Below are positions 9,538 through 16,205 of a DNA stretch of 64,000 nt, piece by piece. The translations under genes were made by a program, and so were the position numbers. Source of the stretch: Bifidobacterium parmae (GTDB lineage Bacteria; Actinomycetota; Actinomycetes; Actinomycetales; Bifidobacteriaceae); the NCBI RefSeq assembly GCF_002860365.1, contig NZ_NMWT01000011.1, forward strand, positions 17,572-81,571, read 5' to 3'. Below the pieces are notes generated by a model. The model did not search any database. It was not told where the DNA came from and was given only the letters and a program-made list of their open reading frames with translations. Position 1 is the first letter of the stretch; each line of letters begins with the position of its first letter.

Positions 9538-9872
9538 CGTGCCAAGCTTGGCACGCATATGATGCTGACGGAGCGTTGGCGGCGGAAGCATGCCAGCCTT
9601 GGCACGGAACCAACGCGTAAGAGGGGCCATCCGGCACCACCGTGCCAAATTTGGCACGGAATCAACGGCGAGAGCCTTCCAACGAGGGGAGCGTGCCAAG
9701 CTTGGCACGGATGCGACGGTAAGACGCCTTTCAACGAAGGAAGCATGCCAGCCTTGGCACGCAAGCAACACAACCGGCACAGAACCAACGGAGACGGCAC
9801 GGAGCCAACGGACGGGTACGAAACCGACGGAGACGGGTACGAAACCGACAGAGGTGGTACAGAACCGACGAT
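9538..9872 (-). repeat. Regularly spaced palindrome array 1 (51-52 bp period, five units)
   Basis: Five 18-bp palindromes based on CGTGCCAAGCTTGGCACG begin at 9538, 9589, 9641, 9692 and 9744, so the spacing is 51, 52, 51 and 52 bp. The copies at 9538 and 9692 are perfect; 9641 has AAATTT at its centre; 9589 and 9744 share the variant CATGCCAGCCTTGGCACG. The bases to the right are partly conserved (GGAA.CAACGG); the remaining 20 or so differ between units. From 9771 to 9872 a decayed tail repeats GGCACGGAACCAACGG-like pieces every 18-21 bp. The period is not a multiple of three on average and the frame shifts, so this is not coding. The gap 9503-9991 holds no gene. The same element occurs in the other orientation at 53328-53561. 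Confidence 0.9.
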
Positions 9873-9991
9873 TCCGATCATCACGCCGGTATGGCGCCGC
9901 AGCCGGGTCACCCATGTCAAATCAGCGCCGTCAATCCCACCCGTTACGGTATGGCGCCGCAGCCGTATCTCCCGCCGAGCCACCAGACATA

Positions 9992-11263
9992 TCACCCAGT
10001 CGTATCACCCGCCGAACCGCCAGCCGTATCGCCCGGAATGAGGTCCCACGGCATACGACGGAAAAGTACGGCGAAGGCGAACAGGATGATGAAGCCGATC
10101 ATGGAGGTGCGCAGCAGCCCGTTGCCGGCCATCAACGAACCGGATGCGGCGGCGGCCACGGCCGAGGCGCCGTCCGAAGCCAACGCCCCGGAAGCACCAT
10201 CCGTCCCGGAGACTCCAGAGACTCCAGAGACTCCAGAGACTCCAGAAACCCCGGACATATCCGCCGATCCGGCCGCCACGAACCCGGTGATCGCCATGAC
10301 CGTCAGCACGCCGAGCACCACCGTGCGCACCGCATAGAACGCCACGCGAAGGCCGCCATGCCGCGGCACCGTCTCGATGGTCATATGCGTGAACATGCCA
10401 CCGAGCGTGGCTCCGCGGTGCGCGAGCGGCACGAGCAGCTCGAACACGAGGAACGCGAGCGCCGCCGCGGTCGGCGCGATCGCGTTCATCCAGCCGATGC
10501 CCACCGTGATGCGCCCGCCGAACAGCGCGAAATCGCCGTTCGCGAGCGGCGTGGCGAGCGCGTGGAACAGCAGCACGACGGCCATCGTGAGCGGGAAGTA
10601 CGCGGCCACAACGAGCATCATGTCGATGACGAACGTGACGGCGCGGTGCAGCGCTCCCGGCCGCGTATTCACCTCGTCGCGGCCCGGAAGCGCGGCGGCC
10701 GGCACCCATGCGCCGAACAGTTTCGCGATGCCGAGGCCGACGATCGCGCCGAGCGTGTTCGTCATCAGATCGTTGACGTCGAACTGGCGGTAGGCGCACG
10801 GGTAGAGTCCCCAGAATCCGGTGAGCTGCGATGATTCGATGAACAGCGACATGGCGAACCCGCCGCCGACCACCGCCCACCAGCGCCAGCGCAGCCAGCG
10901 GGCGAGCACGAAACCGAGCGGCACGAAGAACACGACGTTCATAACGAGCTGGAGCAGCCCGTACAGGCCTCCGTACTGGAGGTCCTCAAGGAAGCGCAGC
11001 GGGTTGAGCTGCGGCGCGTAGTCGCCCACGTGCGCCACGCAGAAGGCGTCCGGATCGTCGGGCATCGGGTAGAGCGTGAACGCGATGAGACCGGTGAAGT
11101 ACAGCACGCTCAGATAGGACGCGCCGACCGACAGCGCGCGCAGGCGATGGTATCGGTGGTAGAGGCCGGCGAGAATCGGCAAGGTGAGTACAAGCGCGAC
11201 CAGCGGCCACAGCAGCAGCGCGATTGCGAACGACGTGGAGAAATAACCCAAATAGCCAAGCAT
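9992..11263 (-). CDS. VanZ-like / RDD-domain membrane protein
   Basis: Membrane protein of 423 residues that fuses a VanZ-like domain (about 1-195, with the typical LNPLRFLEDLQ, NVVFFVPLGFVLA and DVNDLMTNTLGA motifs) to an RDD domain (about 205-320) and a last hydrophobic segment. VanZ-type proteins have been linked to glycopeptide tolerance and to lysophospholipid or envelope processes; the precise role here is unknown. Between the RDD domain and the final segment is a Ser-Gly-Val tandem tract produced by a nine-base repeat (ACTCCAGAG on the plus strand, 10211-10247), likely variable in length. The ribosome site is weak (GTGGGGCG). The gene stands alone between the palindrome array and a divergent LacI gene. 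Confidence 0.8.
   Translation of the reverse strand: MLGYLGYFSTSFAIALLLWPLVALVLTLPILAGLYHRYHRLRALSVGASYLSVLYFTGLIAFTLYPMPDDPDAFCVAHVGDYAPQLNPLRFLEDLQYGGLYGLLQLVMNVVFFVPLGFVLARWLRWRWWAVVGGGFAMSLFIESSQLTGFWGLYPCAYRQFDVNDLMTNTLGAIVGLGIAKLFGAWVPAAALPGRDEVNTRPGALHRAVTFVIDMMLVVAAYFPLTMAVVLLFHALATPLANGDFALFGGRITVGIGWMNAIAPTAAALAFLVFELLVPLAHRGATLGGMFTHMTIETVPRHGGLRVAFYAVRTVVLGVLTVMAITGFVAAGSADMSGVSGVSGVSGVSGVSGTDGASGALASDGASAVAAAASGSLMAGNGLLRTSMIGFIILFAFAVLFRRMPWDLIPGDTAGGSAGDTTG
10211..10247. repeat. Nine-base tandem repeat inside the VanZ-RDD gene
   Basis: ACTCCAGAG repeats four times in a row and keeps the reading frame, coding Ser-Gly-Val on the minus strand. Slippage here would change linker length in steps of three residues without breaking the frame. 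Confidence 0.85.
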
Positions 11264-11326
11264 CGCGCCCCACTATAGCGGTTCCGCTTCCTCGAACGAT
11301 GGGAACCGCCCGGCCACACGCGCGGG

Positions 11327-11356
11327 ATGACAACGGTTTCACCCCATCGTTATCAT
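11327..11356. promoter_or_regulatory. Inverted repeat upstream of LacI-family gene
   Basis: ATGACAACG (11327-11335) and CGTTATCAT (11348-11356) are inverse complements at eight of nine positions with a 12-base spacer. The site lies 97 bp before the LacI start and could serve autoregulation or the divergent VanZ gene. No experimental or positional support beyond that. Confidence 0.35.
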
Positions 11357-11452
11357 GGGCGGCAGCGGCATGATTTCCCGTATGCGAGACGCACAACCGA
11401 CGCCCACGCGGACCGAGACTGCCGCGATGACAACCGAGACGCGAGGAGCAGT

Positions 11453-12652
11453 ATGAGCGCGAAACGGAATGATTTCAATCACAGGCCCACTATCTACGAT
11501 GTGGCCGAGCGCGCCGGAACCTCGTATGCGACGGTCTCCCGCTATCTCAACGGGCGCAGCGGCGTGGCCGCGAGCACGGCGAAACGCATCGAGCAGGCGA
11601 TCAAGGACGTCGACTACACGCCGAGCGCGGCCGCGCGGTCGCTCGCGCAGCAGCGCACGCATCTCATCGCATTGATCATCCACGCGCGATCCGAGGACAT
11701 CATCACCGATCCGAACATCATGCAGATCATCGCCAGCGCGAATGCGCGCGTCACGCGTGAGGGATGGCAGATGGTCACGTTGATGAGCGAGAACGACGGC
11801 GAGTCGCGCGCCAATATCGAACGGCTGGTGTCCGGCGGATTCGCGGACGGCTACCTGCTGTACACGATGGAGGAGGATGACCCGCTTCTCCCGCTGTTCG
11901 AACGCCGCTCGATGCACGCGGTGATCTCCGGCACCGGATACCATCAACAGCCACCGTTCGTGTCGGTGGATGTCGATAACGCCGCCGCGATGAGCGAGCT
12001 CATCCGGTACGTGTTGACGGGGGAGACGCACTCCACCGGCGGTGACGCGGATGATGCGGACACCACGGACACCACTGCCGGCGACGCGACGGCGGCATTG
12101 CGCCGCACACGCCCCGCCTACATCTGCGGCCCGTTGAACATGCCGGGCGCCCCCGAGCGTCTCGCCGCGTTCCGAGCCGTCACCGGCGAGCTGCTGCCGG
12201 ACAGCGCCGACTCCCTGCCCGTCCACTACGCGGCGGACTGGAATACGACGAGCGCCGCCGCGGCCGTCCGCGCATGGGCGGAGGACGGCACGTTGACGAC
12301 GCGTGACGCGATCATCTGCGCGAACGATACGCTCGCTGTGGGCGCGATCGAGGAGCTGCACCGGTTGGGGTACGACGTGCCCGGCGACGTGGCGGTGTCC
12401 GGGTTCGACAACAGTTCGGCGGCCACGTCGATCACGCCGCAGCTGACCACGGTGGATCAGCATATGGAGCGTCGCGGATGGGTGATGGCGGGACTGGTCA
12501 TCGACCAGATCCGCGATGCCGACAAGAACGGTGACAGGAACGGTGACAGGAACGCGAGCGCGGATGACGCGGGGAACACGGATGATGCGGGCGCTGCACC
12601 GTCGAAGACCGTGATGCTCGCCACCGATCTGGTAATCCGCGAATCCGCGTGA
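11453..12652 (+). CDS. LacI-family transcriptional regulator
   Basis: Sugar-responsive DNA-binding protein of 399 residues. The ATG at 11453 follows GAGGAG and gives an N terminus with the helix-turn-helix TIYDVAERAGTSYATVSRYL and the hinge NGRSGVAAST; the longer frame from 11327 lacks a ribosome site. The effector domain has the usual CGPLNMPGAPERLAAF and CANDTLAVGA motifs and ends VDQHMERRGWVM. Two acidic low-complexity insertions are odd: an Asp/Thr/Ala-rich loop near residues 193-211 and an Asp/Asn-rich stretch near 357-382, both absent from the paralogue at 14388, which is otherwise similar in its N-terminal half. It may control the convergent binding-protein gene at 12895, which lies next to it. 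Confidence 0.9.
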   Translation: MSAKRNDFNHRPTIYDVAERAGTSYATVSRYLNGRSGVAASTAKRIEQAIKDVDYTPSAAARSLAQQRTHLIALIIHARSEDIITDPNIMQIIASANARVTREGWQMVTLMSENDGESRANIERLVSGGFADGYLLYTMEEDDPLLPLFERRSMHAVISGTGYHQQPPFVSVDVDNAAAMSELIRYVLTGETHSTGGDADDADTTDTTAGDATAALRRTRPAYICGPLNMPGAPERLAAFRAVTGELLPDSADSLPVHYAADWNTTSAAAAVRAWAEDGTLTTRDAIICANDTLAVGAIEELHRLGYDVPGDVAVSGFDNSSAATSITPQLTTVDQHMERRGWVMAGLVIDQIRDADKNGDRNGDRNASADDAGNTDDAGAAPSKTVMLATDLVIRESA

Positions 12653-12708
12653 GCCTCGCGCGTGACAATCACGGACGGTCCACAACCGTCACGGTTCCCT
12701 CCACAACC

Positions 12709-12770
12709 ATCACGGTTCCCTCCTTGGTTTGGCTCGTTGTTCCGCGACCAACCAAGGAGGGAACCGTGAT
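12709..12770. terminator. 21-bp inverted repeat, second copy of the GGAGGGAACCGTG family
   Basis: Arms 12709-12729 and 12750-12770 are perfect inverse complements with a 20-base loop, and two extra half-copies of CACGGTTCCCTCC precede and overlap the left arm (12689-12702). It lies between the convergent LacI and binding-protein genes, where a bidirectional terminator would fit. The arm sequence matches the palindrome at 5076-5133 in 18 or more positions. Confidence 0.65.
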
Positions 12771-12894
12771 AACGAAGGAGGCCGGACCCCGGAGGAATGG
12801 GACCCGGCCTGATGTGAAGGAGCTTCAGGAGAAGTCTGGAGGGGGAGCGGCGCCGAGGCACCGCCCCGGTTGAACCGGACGGGCGTGACCGGCG

Positions 12895-14232
12895 TCAGCC
12901 CTGCTTGACGGTGAAGCCCTGATCGCTGCCGTACTTGGCGAGCGCCTTCTGGAAGGCCGCGAGGCCCTTCTCCAGCGTGGTGGACTTGTCCGTGTAGGCC
13001 TTGCCGACGTAGTCGCCGTAGATGCTGTTGGCCTGGCCGGCGTAGGGGAGGAACTGGAAGGATTCGGTCACCTGGTTGGCGGCCTCGGCGAGCACCTCGT
13101 TGTAGGCCTGGTCGCCGAAGTAGGCGCGCACCTCATCGGAGCCCTTGAGGAAGTCGGCGTCCTTGAGCGTGGCCTTGTCGGCCGGGAAGGCGCCGCCGTC
13201 GGTGCGGATCTTGATGCCTTCCTTGCTGTGGTTCGCGAAGTCGATGAACTTGAACGCGGCGTCCTGGTTCTTGGAGGCGGCGGTCACGGCCAGCGCGGAG
13301 CCGCCGTTCTCGCCGTTGGACGGCTTGGAGGCGTCCCAGTTCGGCTGGAGGGCGACGCGCATGTTGCCCTTGGCGGCCGCGGAGTTGGAGACCAGGTTGG
13401 CGGGCATCCACGCGCCTTCGAAGATGGTGGCGATGGTGCCGTCACCGATGCCGCGGTTCCATTCGTCGGCCCACGTGGCGACCTTCGTGTTGATGAGGTC
13501 CTCGTCGATCATCTTCTGCCAGAAGTCGGCGACGGTCTTCACCTGCGGATCGGACGTGAAGTTGATGGTGACGTTCTCGCCCTTGGACTCGTACGGCTTG
13601 GCGCCGGCCTGCCACAGGAACGCGGTCATCACCTTGATGTCGCCGGCGTCGGCGGTGATGTAGTAGTCGTCGCCGAGGGCGCGGATCTTCTTGGCGTCCT
13701 GGTAGTACTCGTCCCACGTCTTCGGGGCCTCGGTGATGCCGGCCTTGTCGAACGTGGCCTTGTTGTAGAACATGGCCTGCGGACCGGAGTCCATCGGCAG
13801 CGCGTACACGCCGTCGTTGAGGCTCACCGAGTTCCAGGTGCCCGGCGTGTAGAACTTGTCGTAGCCGGAGGTCTTGTCCTTGATGTTCGCAAGCTGGCTC
13901 TGCTCGCCGATCACGAACTGCGGGACGGTCATGTATTCGAGCTGGACGACGTCGGGGATGCCGCTGCCGGCCTGGATCGCGTTGTTGAGCGAGGTGACGG
14001 TGGTGTCCGCCTTGCCGGTGTTGTTGAACTTGATCGTGATGTTCGGGTACTTCTTCTCGAACGCCTTGATGACCGGCTTGAGCGTGGGCTCCCATGCCCA
14101 CAGGTTGAGCGTGACGTCGCCGTTCGCGTCGCCCGCGGCGCCTTGGCTCGACGATCCGCCGCATGCGGCCACGGATACGAGCATCGCGGCGGCTCCGACC
14201 ACCGCCACGGTCTTCTTCAGTGAGAACTTCAT
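12895..14232 (-). CDS. ABC-transporter sugar-binding lipoprotein (family 1 solute-binding protein)
   Basis: Extracellular receptor that delivers an oligosaccharide to an ABC importer. The ATG at 14232 gives 445 residues with a lipoprotein signal peptide (KKTVAVVGAAAMLVSVAAC, lipobox cysteine about residue 23), then a Ser/Gly linker and the family 1 binding-protein fold (LNLWAWEPTLKPVIKAFE, DVVQLEYMTVPQF, FEGAWMPANL). A longer frame to 14349 would destroy the signal peptide. No permease or ATPase gene is nearby: both neighbours are LacI regulators, so the lipoprotein must use a distant permease pair and probably the shared MsiK-type ATPase. Two palindromic operators lie in the promoter shared with the divergent LacI gene at 14388. 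Confidence 0.92.
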   Translation of the reverse strand: MKFSLKKTVAVVGAAAMLVSVAACGGSSSQGAAGDANGDVTLNLWAWEPTLKPVIKAFEKKYPNITIKFNNTGKADTTVTSLNNAIQAGSGIPDVVQLEYMTVPQFVIGEQSQLANIKDKTSGYDKFYTPGTWNSVSLNDGVYALPMDSGPQAMFYNKATFDKAGITEAPKTWDEYYQDAKKIRALGDDYYITADAGDIKVMTAFLWQAGAKPYESKGENVTINFTSDPQVKTVADFWQKMIDEDLINTKVATWADEWNRGIGDGTIATIFEGAWMPANLVSNSAAAKGNMRVALQPNWDASKPSNGENGGSALAVTAASKNQDAAFKFIDFANHSKEGIKIRTDGGAFPADKATLKDADFLKGSDEVRAYFGDQAYNEVLAEAANQVTESFQFLPYAGQANSIYGDYVGKAYTDKSTTLEKGLAAFQKALAKYGSDQGFTVKQG

Positions 14233-14282
14233 GGTTTCCGTCCCTTCCTTGGGTACTGCCGCACGTCGCTCCATCATCGGCG

Positions 14283-14331
14283 TGTGACCGGTTACGCTTC
14301 GGTAGTATACACTGGTGTGTGACCGGTCACA
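14283..14331. promoter_or_regulatory. Two LacI-type operators between binding-protein and LacI genes
   Basis: TGTGACCGGTCACA at 14318-14331 is a perfect 14-bp palindrome and TGTGACCGGTTACG at 14283-14296 is a close copy 35 bp away. Between them, TAGTATACACT on the plus strand could supply a -10 region. Both sites lie in the 155-bp gap between the divergent starts 14232 and 14388, so the LacI protein at 14388 is the natural binder and would control both directions. Confidence 0.75.
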
Positions 14332-14387
14332 ACCTGTGTGTCGTTTCACCGGCGAGACGAACGACGGCCACGAAGGACGGAAGACCT

Positions 14388-15440
14388 ATGACGACGAAGC
14401 AGCCATCTACGATGTCCACTATGGCAACCGCACCGAAGAAACCCACCATCCGCGACGTGGCACGCCTCGCCGGCGTCTCCTACGGCACGGTCTCGCGCTA
14501 TCTCAACGGCAACGAGCACGTCTCCAAGGACGCCGCCGAACGCATCGCCGCAGCCATCGAACAGTCGCACTACACCCCGAACAAGGCCGCCCGCTCGCTC
14601 GCGCGACAGCGCACGCAGACCGTGGCGCTCATCATCCAGGTCGAGTCGAACGAGACGATGGTGCAGGCCAGCGTCTCCGAGGCGATGGTCGGCGCCAACC
14701 AGGTGCTCGGCGACGCCGGATACCAGATGGTCACCATCATCGCCAATTCCGACGAGTCGACGCAGCGCATCACCCAGCTCGTCAACAGCGATTTCGCCGA
14801 CGGCTACCTGCTGTTCTCGCTGAGCGAGGACGACAGTCTCGCCAACGCGTTCCTGAACGTCCGACGCCCGGTCGTGCGCTCCGAAATCAGCGACCGTGGC
14901 GACCTGCCATACCCGGCCATCGACTTCGCCAACAGGGACGGCCAGCGCGCGATCACACGGTACCTGCTCGACAACGGCAGAACGCGTCTCGCCTATGTGT
15001 GCGGACCTGGATACTCGCCCACAGCCGGCAATCGTCTGGACGGGTTCAAGGATGCAGTGGGCGACGACTACGACGAACGCCGCGTCTACTACGCGGATGA
15101 TTGGGAGATCACCAGCGGTGAGATGGCGGCTGTGGCGTTCCAGCCGCAACTCGACCGGATCGACGGCATCGTATGCGCCAACGACAGCATCGCCATCGGC
15201 GTGATCAACCAGCTCGCCCGGTTCGGGTACACGACTCCCGACGACATCGCCGTCACCGGATTCGACGATTCGCCGCTCGCCCTGCTCGTCAACCCGAAGC
15301 TCACCACGGTCAGGCAGGATTCGCAGCTGCACGGCCGCGCGATGGCCGAGACGCTGCTGCGCATGCTGCACGGCACCGCCATCGAGCCCCATCATGTGGA
15401 ACTGCTGCCCACATCCATCGTCAAACGTCAGTCCGCCTGA
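14388..15440 (+). CDS. LacI-family transcriptional regulator
   Basis: Regulator of 350 residues, divergent from the binding-protein gene and presumably its direct controller through the TGTGACCGGTCACA operators. The ATG at 14388 follows GGACGGAAG; ATG 14412 is an alternative. The DNA-binding domain reads TIRDVARLAGVSYGTVSRYL with hinge NGNEHVSKDAAERI, and the effector domain contains YVCGPGYSPTAGNRLDGF, CANDSIAIGVINQL and TGFDDSPLALL. Its N-terminal half resembles the regulator at 11453 (TPNKAARSLARQRT against TPSAAARSLAQQRT), which suggests the two are paralogues flanking one transport gene. The effector sugar is unknown. Confidence 0.92.
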   Translation: MTTKQPSTMSTMATAPKKPTIRDVARLAGVSYGTVSRYLNGNEHVSKDAAERIAAAIEQSHYTPNKAARSLARQRTQTVALIIQVESNETMVQASVSEAMVGANQVLGDAGYQMVTIIANSDESTQRITQLVNSDFADGYLLFSLSEDDSLANAFLNVRRPVVRSEISDRGDLPYPAIDFANRDGQRAITRYLLDNGRTRLAYVCGPGYSPTAGNRLDGFKDAVGDDYDERRVYYADDWEITSGEMAAVAFQPQLDRIDGIVCANDSIAIGVINQLARFGYTTPDDIAVTGFDDSPLALLVNPKLTTVRQDSQLHGRAMAETLLRMLHGTAIEPHHVELLPTSIVKRQSA

Positions 15441-15490
15441 CCTCGCCGTCAAACGGCCCCGGACCGTGTCATGCGGCCCCGGATACGACG

Positions 15491-15512
15491 AAGGCCCGCC
15501 GAAGCGGGCCTT
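15491..15512. terminator. Hairpin between convergent LacI and DUF3566 genes
   Basis: AAGGCCCGC and GCGGGCCTT are perfect arms around a CGAA tetraloop. The site sits between two convergent stops (15440 and 15534) and is likely a bidirectional terminator, although a T-run is absent. Confidence 0.7.
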
Positions 15513-15533
15513 GCAAAGCGCGGTCGATGGCGA

Positions 15534-16148
15534 TCAGTCGTCGCCGAGCGTCACGTGAACGCCGCCGACGAGCGAGCTGACGACGTTGTAGATCGCGGCG
15601 ACCACCACGGCGAGAATCGTGAGCAGCACGATCTCGACGATGGAGAAGATCGTCACGGCGGACAGCACGGTGGGCAGGGAGAACACCTGCGCCAGGTTGA
15701 AGCCGTCCGCGTTGAGGCCGGTGGAGGCGACGATCTGCGTGATCTGGTCGAACACGCCGACCGCGTTGAGCAGCAGCCAGACAAGGGCCGCGGCGACGAT
15801 CTGGATGAGCGCTCCGGCGATGGACATCATGAACGACACCTTCGCCACGCTCCACACGTTGAGACGCGTGAGAGACAGGTTCATACGACGGGCGCGCGGC
15901 GTGCCGCGGCGCACGGCCGGACGGACCTTGATGCCGCCGGACGCCTTCGCCTTGGATTCGGCGTGCTCGCGGGCCTGGGATTCGTCGATCAGCGGCTTGT
16001 TGGACACGGAACGGGCCACGCGCGGCGCGTGCCCGTCCGCCGGGGCGACGGCGGGGGCTTCGGCCGGGGCGGCCTCGCCTTCGGGCCGCTCAGGCAGCTT
16101 CACTTCCGGCACGGGCTCCTCGTGCAGCTCTTCTTGGTTGTCGCTCAT
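15534..16148 (-). CDS. DUF3566 transmembrane protein downstream of gyrA
   Basis: Protein of 204 residues, with an acidic Pro/Ala/Glu-rich cytoplasmic N-terminal half (about 1-90) and a DUF3566 domain with two hydrophobic segments (VAKVSFMMSIAGALIQIVAA near 105-128 and an Ile/Val/Leu-rich segment near 165-190). The same family sits just downstream of gyrA in mycobacteria and corynebacteria, where it has been tied loosely to envelope or division functions; the biochemical role is not established. It follows gyrA by 57 bp and is probably co-transcribed. It ends with Gly-Asp-Asp and converges on the LacI gene. Confidence 0.85.
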   Translation of the reverse strand: MSDNQEELHEEPVPEVKLPERPEGEAAPAEAPAVAPADGHAPRVARSVSNKPLIDESQAREHAESKAKASGGIKVRPAVRRGTPRARRMNLSLTRLNVWSVAKVSFMMSIAGALIQIVAAALVWLLLNAVGVFDQITQIVASTGLNADGFNLAQVFSLPTVLSAVTIFSIVEIVLLTILAVVVAAIYNVVSSLVGGVHVTLGDD

Positions 16149-16205
16149 GTTGCTCCTTCACGATTCGCTGAATCTCTAGCCGAGACTAGCAATCTTCGCA
16201 GACGA

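Noticed and set aside
9538-9761. CRISPR array
   Set aside because: Repeats are short, palindromic and variable, part of the spacer is conserved and no cas gene is present in the window.
9356-9995. Short open frames with CQAWHG-like repeats over array 1
   Set aside because: They are translations of the palindrome array; unit length is 51 or 52 bp, so the frame shifts between units and no start signal exists.
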